A stretch of 64,000 nucleotides of DNA from Polynucleobacter sp. MWH-UH23A. GTDB taxonomy: Bacteria; Pseudomonadota; Gammaproteobacteria; Burkholderiales; Burkholderiaceae. Location: NCBI RefSeq assembly GCF_040409805.1, contig NZ_CP099572.1:682001-746000 (forward strand), read 5' to 3'. Positions 26,781 through 36,813 of the stretch are shown piece after piece. Below the pieces are notes generated by a model. The model ran no database searches, had not been told where the DNA came from, and saw only the letters and a program-made list of their open reading frames with translations. Position numbers and translations under genes: made by a program. Positions within the stretch are counted from its first letter, which is position 1. The number at the start of each line of letters is the position of its first letter.

Positions 26781-27713
26781 ATGCGGATTGCTTTGATTGG
26801 GAGTGCGGATTTTGGTAAGGCGGCTTTAGAAGCCTTTTTGGATCGTGGCGATGAAATCGTCGCCGTTTTCTGTCCACCAGATAATCCCAAGTCAAGTAAG
26901 CCAGAAGTCTTAAAAGAGGCCGCTATTGCAATGGGTTTGACCCCCTTGCAGTTTGCCTCACTTAAAAGTCCTGAGGCAGCTCAGGCAATGATTGATAGCC
27001 AGGCGGATATTTGCGTTATGGCTTATGTATTGCAGTTTGTTCCACAAGAGCTTTGCAAAATTCCAAAGCATGGCACGATTCAATACCACCCATCTTTATT
27101 GCCAAAGTATCGTGGCCCTAGCGCCATCAATTGGGCAATAGCATTAGGAGAGGAAAAAACAGGCCTCACTATTTTCCGTCCATCCGATGGCTTGGATGAG
27201 GGCGAAGTGATTTTGCAAAAAGAGGTGATCATTGGGCCTGATGACACTCTCGGAAAAATCTACTTTGATTATTTATTTCCGATTGGTATCAAAGCCTTGC
27301 TCGAGGCCGCTGACTTAGTGGTGGCTGGCAAGCATCAAGAAATTGTTCAAGACGAGTCACAGGCTAACTACGAAGGTTGGTTTGATGCCAATGCTGCGCA
27401 GATTCATTGGGCAAGTCATATCTCACAAATCTACAACTTGATTCGCGCTTGTAACCCAGCGCCGGGTGCGTGGACTAAGTTTGGTGAACAAAAGGTGCAA
27501 ATCTACGATTGCCATAAACATGTTGCTGGAACATTTGGTGCTGTAAAAGGCAAGCCAGGTGAAGTGACTCAAATCACATTAGATTCATTCTTTGTGACAT
27601 GCCATGGTGGACAGATTGAAGTGCTTAAAGCCAAGGGTGCTGCAGGTAAAGTAAATGGCGCTGAATTGGCTAAAGAAATAAATCTACAAGTAGGACAGTC
27701 CTTCGCCCTGTAA
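26781..27713 (+). CDS. Formyltransferase, 10-formyl-THF hydrolase-like
   Basis: A protein of 310 residues with an N-terminal formyl_transf_N domain (about 1-190) and a C-terminal OB-like domain (about 205-305). The catalytic segment reads IQYHPSLLPKYRGPSAINWAI, and the aspartate loop is DGLDEGEVILQKE. A tyrosine before the histidine and the SAINW ending match the hydrolase domain of 10-formyltetrahydrofolate dehydrogenase (ALDH1L) better than Met-tRNA formyltransferase, which has N-x-H-x-S-LLP. No aldehyde dehydrogenase domain follows. One base separates it from the second frc, so the two are coupled. It probably handles a formyl group between folate, CoA and formate; the true substrate is unknown. 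Confidence 0.84.
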   Translation: MRIALIGSADFGKAALEAFLDRGDEIVAVFCPPDNPKSSKPEVLKEAAIAMGLTPLQFASLKSPEAAQAMIDSQADICVMAYVLQFVPQELCKIPKHGTIQYHPSLLPKYRGPSAINWAIALGEEKTGLTIFRPSDGLDEGEVILQKEVIIGPDDTLGKIYFDYLFPIGIKALLEAADLVVAGKHQEIVQDESQANYEGWFDANAAQIHWASHISQIYNLIRACNPAPGAWTKFGEQKVQIYDCHKHVAGTFGAVKGKPGEVTQITLDSFFVTCHGGQIEVLKAKGAAGKVNGAELAKEINLQVGQSFAL

Positions 27714-27729
27714 GCAAATAAGCTAAAGA

Positions 27730-29433
<1,704 letters not shown>

Positions 29434-29441
<8 letters not shown>

Positions 29442-29622
29442 TCGAGTAAACGTAGGCGCGTTGTTTGAGTTTGGCGGCTTTGGCGCGACGCTGATCTTCC
29501 ACTGTTTGAGGCTCTTTGTCCCACAGCAGGGCACGACCGGCTTGTTGGTCAGCCTCCAGATGGGGTTTCTGAGCCTTCAATTCATTTAAGAACTGGGTGA
29601 ATTCAGATTGGTATCTTGCCAT
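29434..29622 (-). CDS. DUF3460 family protein
   Basis: A small charged protein of 62 residues, MARYQSEFTQFLNELKAQKP at the start and ending KAAKLKQRAYVYSND. It fits the DUF3460 family of small betaproteobacterial proteins of unknown function. AGGAAA stands ahead of the ATG at 29622; a longer reading from 29643 has no such signal. It overlaps scpA and probably shares its transcript with scpA and panC. Function unknown. Confidence 0.82.
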
Positions 29623-29693
29623 GATATTTCCTAAAATACTCAATTAATTCAGTAACTTACAAAATTAATGTTCAATGAGAATTACGATCTACG

Positions 29694-29711
29694 AGCACCA
29701 TTATAGGTGCT
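29694..29711 (-). promoter_or_regulatory. Palindrome enclosing a consensus -10 box
   Basis: On the minus strand AGCACC-TATAAT-GGTGCT is a perfect 6-base inverted repeat around an exact TATAAT, 72 bases before the DUF3460 ATG and just after the metG stop codon. It may be the promoter, possibly with operator symmetry, of the DUF3460-scpA-panC unit. No good -35 is seen at 17 bases. Read on the plus strand it is a hairpin followed by five T, but no plus-strand gene ends here. Confidence 0.4.
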
Positions 29712-29725
29712 TTTTGGGCCGATTT

Positions 29726-31396
29726 TTACAAGTTTGCAGCCAGTAAAGCCTCGATTTGCGGGGCTTCCACACGGGTCATGAGGTGCTTATAAGGCTTAAT
29801 TGGGTTCTTACTCGAGAGCGGAGTGGCAATGTCAGACCAGGACTGGGGTGTCAATGATAAAAATTCCTCAACTCCAGCAGCTACATTCGGAATGATTGGC
29901 TTGAGATACAGGCTGAGCATTCTGAATGCCTCTAGCGTCACGCTGCAGACTTTCTGTAAGTCAACTTCTCGCGCGGGATCTTTGGCGATTTCCCAAGGTT
30001 TGTTTTCATCCACAAAGCCATTTACCTTATCGGCAAGCTCCATGATGGAGCGCAATGCTTTCGCAAATTCCCTTCCTTCGTAGAGTGCAGCGATTTTTTC
30101 ACTGGCCTTTGCAATTTCTTTTAGCAATGGGTAGCTCATTGCTTCATCAGAAACAATGCCACCAAAACGTTTCACCAAGAAGCCAGCGCTACGACTTGCA
30201 ATGTTGATGTACTTACCTAGTAAGTCACTATTCACGCGCGCAACAAAGTCTTGAAGATTTAAGTCTAAATCTTCCATGCTGTCATTGAGTTTGGTTGCGA
30301 AGTAATAGCGGAACCACTCTGGATTAAATCCACACTCAATCACGCTGTTTGCAGAAATGAGCGTGCCACGTGACTTGCTCATCTTCTCTCCATCTACGGT
30401 TAAGAAGCCATGTGCAAAAACATTGGTAGGGGTGCGGTAGCCCGCAAATTGCAAAGTGGCTGGCCAAAACAGGGTGTGGAAGTACAGAATATCTTTACCA
30501 ATGAAGTGGTATTGCTCTGTAGTGGTATCAGGCTTGACCCACTCATCAAAATTTAAGCCTTTAGCTTGGCAGTAATTGAGGAAGCTAGCGTAGTAGCCAA
30601 TCGGTGCGTCCAGCCAGACATAGAAATATTTGCCAGGCGCATCGGGGATTTCAAAGCCAAAATAGGGGGCATCACGAGAAATATCCCAGTCGCCTAATTT
30701 GCTTTCACCAGGTTCACCCACCCATTCTTTCATCTTGTTACGAGCTTCGGATTGAAGTGGTGTTTTTACTTGTGTCCACTCACGCAAAAACGCTTCGCAA
30801 CGAGGATCGGACAATTTAAAGAAATAGTGATCGGAGATTTTCTTAATAGGAGTTGCGCCGCTCACAACAGAAAATGGATTTTTGAGGTCTGTGGGGGAAT
30901 AAGTGGCGCCACATTTTTCGCAGTTGTCGCCGTACTGATCTTTTGCGCCACACTTCGGGCATTCACCTTTGATGAAGCGATCCGGCAAGAACATTTCCTT
31001 AACAGGATCGTAAGCTTGTTCAATTGCGCGTTTTTCAATCAAACCCGCATCACGTAACTTTAGATAAATGCTTTGCGACAGTTTTTCATTCTCAGGACTA
31101 TCAGTCGTGTAGTAGTTGTCAAATGAAATCAGGAAGTTGTCGAAGTCGCGTTTATGTTCTTTCCAAACATTCGCAATTAATTGTTTAGGGCTTAGACCCT
31201 CTTTCTCCGCGCGCAACATGATTGGGGTGCCATGTGTGTCATCGGCGCCAACATAATGGACTTCATGGCCACGCATTCTTTGATATCGGACCCAGATATC
31301 CGTTTGGATGTACTCCACCAGGTGACCAATATGGATCTGGCCATTGGCATACGGTAGGGCGGAAGTAACGAGAAGGCGACGCTGGGAGCTACTCAT
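29726..31396 (-). CDS. metG: Methionine-tRNA ligase, short form
   Basis: A class I aminoacyl-tRNA synthetase of 556 residues. HIGH is seen in [11 protein letters not shown] (about residues 19-29), the zinc knuckle as CPKC-x9-CEKC (about 144-160), and KMSKS as [10 protein letters not shown] (about 332-341). It is shorter than E. coli MetG (677) and ends after the anticodon-binding domain, with no C-terminal EMAP-like tRNA-binding domain. Forms lacking that domain are normal in many bacteria and are usually monomeric. It is divergent from fdhD. Confidence 0.96.
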   Translation of the reverse strand: MSSSQRRLLVTSALPYANGQIHIGHLVEYIQTDIWVRYQRMRGHEVHYVGADDTHGTPIMLRAEKEGLSPKQLIANVWKEHKRDFDNFLISFDNYYTTDSPENEKLSQSIYLKLRDAGLIEKRAIEQAYDPVKEMFLPDRFIKGECPKCGAKDQYGDNCEKCGATYSPTDLKNPFSVVSGATPIKKISDHYFFKLSDPRCEAFLREWTQVKTPLQSEARNKMKEWVGEPGESKLGDWDISRDAPYFGFEIPDAPGKYFYVWLDAPIGYYASFLNYCQAKGLNFDEWVKPDTTTEQYHFIGKDILYFHTLFWPATLQFAGYRTPTNVFAHGFLTVDGEKMSKSRGTLISANSVIECGFNPEWFRYYFATKLNDSMEDLDLNLQDFVARVNSDLLGKYINIASRSAGFLVKRFGGIVSDEAMSYPLLKEIAKASEKIAALYEGREFAKALRSIMELADKVNGFVDENKPWEIAKDPAREVDLQKVCSVTLEAFRMLSLYLKPIIPNVAAGVEEFLSLTPQSWSDIATPLSSKNPIKPYKHLMTRVEAPQIEALLAANL

Positions 31397-31540
31397 GTAA
31401 AGCGAAATAATGAAGAATGGTTAAATTGGGGCTCAATCCAACATTATGATGGCTTGAGCAGTGATTTTAGTCTGCGGTTAAAGTAAAGACCCATTTAGTG
31501 TCGATAAAATAGTATTCACACCCGATTTAGAAGGTAGTTC

Positions 31541-32392
31541 ATGTCCTCAGAGGCTGCAAAACCCGCAATCCAGATGTCTAGCGCTTCAGTGCCCTTGGTA
31601 CACGAGGTTGAGGTATTGGACGAGGCTGGGCGTCGTAAGCTAACCCATATCCCTGGAGAGCGTCCGCTGACGATTTATCTAGATAAGCGAGAGGTTGTGA
31701 CCTTGATGACCTTAGGAAGTGCTCCTGAGGCCCTAGTCTTGGGTTATCTCCGTAATCAGCGCCTAGTGGAATCGCCTAACGATATTGAAAGTATTCAAGT
31801 GGATTGGGAAACGGATTCGGCTGCGGTGAAGACTCGGCGCAGTACGGTGGATATTGATGCTTTAACGAGCAAACGGGTTGTCACCACTGGTTGCGGTCAG
31901 GGAACCATGTTTGGTGGTCTGATGGAAGACATGGCTGAAATTCGCTTGCCTGATGGTCCAAAGTTAACCCAAGAAGCCATCATCACTCTTGTGGAATACG
32001 TTCGGTCTCATGACACCATCTATAAGAAGTCGGGATCAGTTCATGCTTGCGCTGTTTTCGAGCGCGTGGGTGAGCATGGCGTACGACTGCTTCACTTTAT
32101 CGAAGACGTAGGGCGGCACAATGCCGTGGACTCTATTTCAGGTTTGATGTGGCTGGCTAATAAACCTGGTGCAGATTTGATTTTCTTTACAACTGGGCGC
32201 CTCACCTCAGAGATGGTGATCAAGGGCGCCCAAATGGGTATCCCATTCTTGTTAACGCGCTCTGGAGTCACCCTAATGGGGCTAGAGTTGGCTCGTAAAA
32301 CCAATCTGACCATCTTGTCTCGTTGCTCAGGCAAACATTTTGAGATCTATAACGCCCCGGAGAGGGTGGTTTTTAGTCCAAAAACCCCATAA
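31541..32392 (+). CDS. fdhD: Formate dehydrogenase accessory sulfurtransferase FdhD
   Basis: A protein of 283 residues that passes sulfur from a cysteine desulfurase to the molybdenum cofactor of formate dehydrogenases. Seen are the cysteine loop [14 protein letters not shown] (about residues 112-125), [10 protein letters not shown], and [12 protein letters not shown] (about 189-200). The CxxC pair of E. coli FdhD is reduced to one cysteine (CGQG) here. No formate dehydrogenase gene is in the window, but the oxalate locus 4 kb upstream produces formate, which gives a use for it. Confidence 0.93.
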   Translation: MSSEAAKPAIQMSSASVPLVHEVEVLDEAGRRKLTHIPGERPLTIYLDKREVVTLMTLGSAPEALVLGYLRNQRLVESPNDIESIQVDWETDSAAVKTRRSTVDIDALTSKRVVTTGCGQGTMFGGLMEDMAEIRLPDGPKLTQEAIITLVEYVRSHDTIYKKSGSVHACAVFERVGEHGVRLLHFIEDVGRHNAVDSISGLMWLANKPGADLIFFTTGRLTSEMVIKGAQMGIPFLLTRSGVTLMGLELARKTNLTILSRCSGKHFEIYNAPERVVFSPKTP

Positions 32393-32432
32393 TTTCATGG
32401 GCAGTAGGGGTCGAAGGTTTTACAATTCGCCC

Positions 32433-32999
32433 ATGACTATTAAATCTGACCACTGGATCCGCCGCATGGGCGAGCAAGGCATGATTAGCCCATTTGAACC
32501 TGGGCAAATTCGCCAAGACGCCTCAGGCAACAAAATCGTAAGTTATGGCACATCAAGTTATGGCTATGACATTCGTTGCGCAGACGAATTTAAGATCTTT
32601 ACCAATATCAACAGTACCATTGTTGACCCTAAAAACTTTGATGAGCAATCCTTTGTTGATTTCAAAGGCGATGTTTGCATCATTCCACCAAACTCTTTTG
32701 CTTTAGCGAGAACTGTTGAATATTTCAAGATTCCACGCAGTGTTTTAACTGTCTGCGTTGGCAAGAGTACGTATGCTCGTTGCGGCATTATTGTGAACGT
32801 AACTCCATTCGAGCCTGAGTGGGAAGGCTATGTGACTTTGGAGTTTTCGAATACCACACCATTGCCAGCCAAAATTTATGCGGGCGAAGGTTGCGCGCAA
32901 GTACTCTTTTTTGAGAGCGATGAAGTTTGTGGCACATCATATAAAGATCGTGGTGGCAAATATCAGGGTCAGCGGGGCGTAACCCTGCCTAAGACTTAA
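32433..32999 (+). CDS. dcd: dCTP deaminase
   Basis: A protein of 188 residues that deaminates dCTP to dUTP for dTMP supply. Characteristic text includes [35 protein letters not shown], the active-site region [37 protein letters not shown] (about 111-147, with the catalytic glutamate) and a [14 protein letters not shown]-terminus that closes over the nucleotide. A longer frame from 32340 overlaps fdhD and is rejected for the ATG at 32433, where homology begins. It lies 40 bases after fdhD and 13 before the channel gene. Confidence 0.96.
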   Translation: MTIKSDHWIRRMGEQGMISPFEPGQIRQDASGNKIVSYGTSSYGYDIRCADEFKIFTNINSTIVDPKNFDEQSFVDFKGDVCIIPPNSFALARTVEYFKIPRSVLTVCVGKSTYARCGIIVNVTPFEPEWEGYVTLEFSNTTPLPAKIYAGEGCAQVLFFESDEVCGTSYKDRGGKYQGQRGVTLPKT

Positions 33000-33012
33000 T
33001 TCATTCACGGTA

Positions 33013-33927
33013 GTGGAAAAATTTCACCTGGGTCGCCGCCCCGAGCGGATTAACCTCGATGAATACCGCGCTACACTGACGCGTTCAGCCGTAGCGCGTC
33101 CTGAAAACAATTTCTATCACTGGTTGCTAGGCACAAGTTGGAGTAAGTTTTTGCTCTTGGTGATTTGTGTCTATTTGGGCACCAATTTTTTATTTGCATT
33201 GGCCTACCTAGCCTGTGGACCTGGCGCGATTACCAATACAGCCCCAGGCTCATTGATTGATGTATTTTTCTTTAGCGTACAAACCATGGCAACCATTGGT
33301 TATGGTCAGATGACGCCTGTAGGGCATTGGCCAAACTCAATCGTGACATTCGAGGCATTCTTTGGAATTGTGTACTCAGCCCTAACAACAGGTTTGGCTT
33401 TTGCTCGATTTACACGACCAACAGCCGGTGTGCGATTTACAAAAGTGGCAGTGGTGGGCAATCATGATGGCATCAAAACCTTAAAGTTCCGCGTTGCTAA
33501 TGATCGCAGCTCACATATTGTTGAGGCTCAGCTAAGACTGTGGCTGATAGCAGAGAGCATGACAGCAGAAGGTGAGCGCTATCGCAGATCAGTTGAGTTG
33601 TCACTTCATCGTTCGGAGAGCCCAGTCTTTTCTCTGACATGGACCGCCATGCATAGCCTAGATGAATCTAGCGCCTTAAATGAGTTCTTAGGTAATAGCG
33701 CGCTCAATGGCCATTGGCATCTATTAATTACCTTTACGGGTTATCACGAGAGTCTTGCCAACCAAGTTTATGCCCGGCATGTTTACTTGCCGCGAGATGT
33801 GCAGCAAAATGCCTCATTTATCGATATAGTCACGGTTTTGCCAGACGGTGAACGGGTCATTGACCTAGCCAATTTTGAGAAGTGGGTTCCGAACGCATCG
33901 GACAAATCAGCAGGGGAGTTTTTATGA
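33013..33927 (+). CDS. KirBac-type inward rectifier potassium channel
   Basis: A protein of 304 residues. Two membrane helices (about 36-62 and 110-138) flank a pore helix with the potassium selectivity filter TIGYG (TMATIGYGQMTP, about 93-104). The C-terminal half is the cytoplasmic immunoglobulin-like Kir domain (FTKVAVVGNHDGIKTLKFRVAN and onward). The start is a GTG at 33013. The last codons overlap the next gene (ATGA), so the channel is translated together with the basic amino acid decarboxylase, suggesting a joint role in ion or pH balance. Gating ligand unknown. Confidence 0.93.
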   Translation: MEKFHLGRRPERINLDEYRATLTRSAVARPENNFYHWLLGTSWSKFLLLVICVYLGTNFLFALAYLACGPGAITNTAPGSLIDVFFFSVQTMATIGYGQMTPVGHWPNSIVTFEAFFGIVYSALTTGLAFARFTRPTAGVRFTKVAVVGNHDGIKTLKFRVANDRSSHIVEAQLRLWLIAESMTAEGERYRRSVELSLHRSESPVFSLTWTAMHSLDESSALNEFLGNSALNGHWHLLITFTGYHESLANQVYARHVYLPRDVQQNASFIDIVTVLPDGERVIDLANFEKWVPNASDKSAGEFL

Positions 33928-36191
33928 AATTTCGTTTCCCAATCATCATTATTGATGAGGACTTTCGCTCCGAGAATATTTCGGGTTCAGGTATTCGCGA
34001 TCTCGCTGAGGCGATTGAGAACGAAGGTATGGAGGTCATTGGCTTAACCAGCTATGGCGACTTAACCTCATTTGCCCAGCAAGCTTCCCGCGCTTCTTCA
34101 TTCATCGTATCGATTGATGACGAAGAGTTTGTTTCAGATTCCGAAGATCATGATCTGCCTGCATTGAACAACTTGCGTGCGTTTATTACCGAAGTGCGTA
34201 AGCGCAATGAAGATATTCCTATCTTCTTGTATGGTGAGACGCGCACCTCGCGCCATATGCCAAACGATATCTTGCGTGAGTTACATGGCTTCATTCATAT
34301 GAATGAAGATACACCTGAGTTTGTTGCGCGTCACATCATTCGTGAAGCCAAAGTATATTTAGATTCACTGGCACCACCATTCTTCCGTGCCTTAACTAAT
34401 TACGCATCTGAAGGTTCATATTCTTGGCACTGCCCAGGTCACTCGGGAGGTGTTGCGTTTCTAAAGAGTCCTGTAGGCCGTATGTTTCATCAGTTCTTCG
34501 GTGAGAACATGCTCCGTGCTGACGTATGTAATGCAGTAGAGGAGTTGGGTCAGCTCTTGGACCATACTGGACCAGTGCTCCAGAGTGAGCGCAATGCTGC
34601 CCGCATCTTTAATTCAGACCATCTGTTCTTTGTAACCAATGGAACATCGACTTCGAACAAAATTGTTTGGCATTCCACCGTTGCCCCTGGTGACGTAGTC
34701 TTGGTGGATCGTAATTGCCATAAGTCCGTGATTCATTCGATCACCATGATGGGTGCGATCCCCATTTTCTTGATGCCGACCCGTAATCACCTTGGCATTA
34801 TTGGCCCGATTCCAAAAGAAGAATTTGAGTGGGCCAACATCAAAAAGAAAATTGATGCCAACCCGTTCATCAAGAATAAGAACGTGGTTCCACGCGTAAT
34901 GACGCTGACACAAAGTACTTATGACGGCATTGTTTACAACGTCGAGATGATCAAAGAGATGCTAGATGGCAAAGTCGATTCTTTGCATTTTGACGAAGCT
35001 TGGTTGCCACATGCCGCATTCCACCCGTTCTATAAAGATATGCATGCGATTGGCGCTGATCGTAAACGCACCAAGAAGAGTTTGATGTTCGCTACGCAGT
35101 CAACCCATAAGCTTTTGGCGGGCTTGTCACAAGCTTCGCAAGTTTTGGTGCAGGATGCCGAAGAACACAAGCTTGATAAGGACTGCTTCAATGAAGCCTA
35201 TCTGATGCATACCTCAACCAGTCCGCAATATGCCATTATTGCCTCCTGTGATGTTTCTGCAGCGATGATGGAATCACCTGGCGGCACGACCTTGGTTGAA
35301 GAGTCGATCGCTGAAGCAATGGATTTCCGCCGTGCCATGCGCGAAGTCGATGATAAGTTTGGCGCCGATTGGTGGTTTAAGGTTTGGGGTCCAGATCATT
35401 TGGCCGAAGAGGGTATTGGTGAGCGCTCTGATTGGTTGCTGGAGCCAAATGCCAACTGGCATGACTTTGGCAAACTTGCCAAGGGCTTCAATATGCTTGA
35501 CCCGATTAAGGCCACAGTTGTCACCCCTGGTCTTGATATCGAGGGTAATTTTGGCTCAATGGGAATCCCCGCGAGTATTGTGACAAAGTATCTCGCTGAG
35601 CATGGCGTGATCGTGGAGAAGTGCGGCCTATATTCTTTCTTCATCATGTTCACCATCGGCATCACCAAAGGCCGTTGGAATACTTTAGTTACTGAGTTGC
35701 AACAATTCAAAGATCACTTTGATAAAAATGCACCGCTCTGGAAGGTCTTACCTGAGTTTGTGGCTAAGCACCCGCGTTACGAGCGTGTTGGTCTGAAAGA
35801 CATTTGCCAGCAAATCCATGAGTTCTATAAGAGTCGGAATGTGGCTCGTATGACGACCGAGATGTATACATCGGATATGGAGCCTGCCATGATGCCTTCA
35901 GAGGCTTGGGCAAAGATGGCGCACAAAGAAGTCGATCGCGTTCCATTGGATCAATTGGACGGTCGTGTGACAGCGATGTTAGTTACGCCTTATCCTCCAG
36001 GCATTCCATTGCTTATTCCAGGTGAGCGCTTTAACAAACGCATCGTAGATTACCTCTACTTTGCAAGAGACTTTAATGAGAAGTTCCCAGGCTTTGAGAC
36101 TGATATCCATGGGCTAGTTAAAGCGGATGTGGATGGACGTAGTGAGTACTATGTGGACTGTGTGAGACAGCAGCCTGATATCACCCTGTAA
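33924..36191 (+). CDS. Arginine/lysine/ornithine decarboxylase (class III, PLP)
   Basis: A protein of 755 residues, the size of E. coli AdiA. It has the N-terminal response-regulator-like wing domain (about 1-130), the PLP domain with HCPGHSGGVAF, LDHTGP, FVTNGTSTSNK, DRNCHKSV, LHFDEAW and the Schiff-base lysine in TQSTHKLLAGLSQAS, and a C-terminal domain with TPYPPGIPLLIPGE. Such enzymes convert arginine, lysine or ornithine to the amine, using up a proton. Substrate cannot be told from sequence by eye. The upstream in-frame start at 33882 is rejected; the ATG at 33924 overlaps the channel stop codon. A strong terminator follows. Confidence 0.93.
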   Translation: MKFRFPIIIIDEDFRSENISGSGIRDLAEAIENEGMEVIGLTSYGDLTSFAQQASRASSFIVSIDDEEFVSDSEDHDLPALNNLRAFITEVRKRNEDIPIFLYGETRTSRHMPNDILRELHGFIHMNEDTPEFVARHIIREAKVYLDSLAPPFFRALTNYASEGSYSWHCPGHSGGVAFLKSPVGRMFHQFFGENMLRADVCNAVEELGQLLDHTGPVLQSERNAARIFNSDHLFFVTNGTSTSNKIVWHSTVAPGDVVLVDRNCHKSVIHSITMMGAIPIFLMPTRNHLGIIGPIPKEEFEWANIKKKIDANPFIKNKNVVPRVMTLTQSTYDGIVYNVEMIKEMLDGKVDSLHFDEAWLPHAAFHPFYKDMHAIGADRKRTKKSLMFATQSTHKLLAGLSQASQVLVQDAEEHKLDKDCFNEAYLMHTSTSPQYAIIASCDVSAAMMESPGGTTLVEESIAEAMDFRRAMREVDDKFGADWWFKVWGPDHLAEEGIGERSDWLLEPNANWHDFGKLAKGFNMLDPIKATVVTPGLDIEGNFGSMGIPASIVTKYLAEHGVIVEKCGLYSFFIMFTIGITKGRWNTLVTELQQFKDHFDKNAPLWKVLPEFVAKHPRYERVGLKDICQQIHEFYKSRNVARMTTEMYTSDMEPAMMPSEAWAKMAHKEVDRVPLDQLDGRVTAMLVTPYPPGIPLLIPGERFNKRIVDYLYFARDFNEKFPGFETDIHGLVKADVDGRSEYYVDCVRQQPDITL

Positions 36192-36206
36192 AAGGAGTCC
36201 TTGTTC

Positions 36207-36240
36207 ATATAAAAACCCCGCATCTGCGGGGTTTTTATAT
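36207..36240. terminator. Strong bidirectional-type terminator
   Basis: ATATAAAAACCCCGCA-TC-TGCGGGGTTTTTATAT is a near-perfect hairpin with an A run before and a T run after, 16 bases past the decarboxylase stop. It closes the fdhD-dcd-channel-decarboxylase run and shields the toxin-antitoxin promoter just downstream. Confidence 0.92.
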
Positions 36241-36257
36241 GGCCACTTCTTTGATAT

Positions 36258-36281
36258 ACTTGTACAATATATTGAACAAGT
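36258..36281. promoter_or_regulatory. Probable operator of the yefM-yoeB module
   Basis: ACTTGTACAATA/TATTGAACAAGT is a 24-bp inverted repeat with one mismatched pair, 12 bases ahead of the yefM-like ATG. It contains TACAAT, a possible -10 box. YefM family antitoxins repress their own operon through palindromes carrying TGTACA-type cores, which the left half shows (TTGTACAA). Confidence 0.65.
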
Positions 36282-36292
36282 GTGGGGATAAA

Positions 36293-36550
36293 ATGCGCGT
36301 AATTAATTTTTCTGATGCTCGAAATCAGTTTAAGCAAGTTATAGATCAAGTGGTTGCTGATAGCGATGTTGCAATAATTTCAAGAAGGGATGCTGAGGAC
36401 GCTGTCGTGATGTCTTTGAATACCTATAACAGCATGATGGAAACATTCCATTTATTAAAATCTCCAGCTAACGTAAAACACTTGGAGAAATCGTTGGCTC
36501 AATATCGCAAAGGGCAAATCAAGGAAAAGGCATTAGTAGATGCCAAGTAG
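36293..36550 (+). CDS. yefM: YefM/Phd family antitoxin
   Basis: A protein of 85 residues with the Phd/YefM N-terminal DNA-binding fold (MRVINFSDARNQFKQVIDQVVADSDVAIISRRDAEDAVVMSLNTYNSMMET) and a flexible charged C-terminus that would wrap the toxin. An in-frame ATG at 36239 lies in the terminator and is unlikely as a start; GGGGATAA precedes the ATG at 36293. It overlaps yoeB by 11 bases, the usual coupling of this module. Confidence 0.92.
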   Translation: MRVINFSDARNQFKQVIDQVVADSDVAIISRRDAEDAVVMSLNTYNSMMETFHLLKSPANVKHLEKSLAQYRKGQIKEKALVDAK

Positions 36551-36803
36551 GTTGTCATGGACAAATGCAGCATGGTCTGATTATGTTTACTGGCAGGGGC
36601 AAGATAGAAAAACTCTTAAACGCATAAATACTCTTATAAAAGATGTGATGCGAAATCCAAAAGATGGAATTGGAAAACCAGAGGAGCTAAGGGAGAGCCT
36701 ATCTGGTTTTTGGTCTCGACGTATTGATGACACACATCGACTGGTATATGCAATTGAGAGGCATCAAATTGTTGTTATTGCATGTAGATATAATTATGAG
36801 TGA
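36540..36803 (+). CDS. yoeB: YoeB family toxin with altered catalytic end
   Basis: A protein of 87 residues closely following E. coli YoeB, a ribosome-dependent mRNA endonuclease: AWSDYVYWQGQDRKTLKRINTLIKD, GIGKPEELRESLSGFWSRRID and HRLVYAI are all conserved, so Glu46 and Arg65 (E. coli numbering) are present. The C-terminus reads CRYNYE, while E. coli ends CRYHY: the catalytic His83 is asparagine here (codon AAT at 36792-36794), while Tyr84 remains. Activity may be reduced or changed. It stops 10 bases before the convergent dctM gene. Confidence 0.92.
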   Translation: MPSRLSWTNAAWSDYVYWQGQDRKTLKRINTLIKDVMRNPKDGIGKPEELRESLSGFWSRRIDDTHRLVYAIERHQIVVIACRYNYE

Positions 36804-36813
36804 ACGGTTTGGC

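Noticed and set aside
36239..36292. Longer yefM start at 36239
   Set aside because: That ATG lies in the terminator hairpin, and the added residues would be encoded by the operator palindrome; the ATG at 36293 matches the family start.
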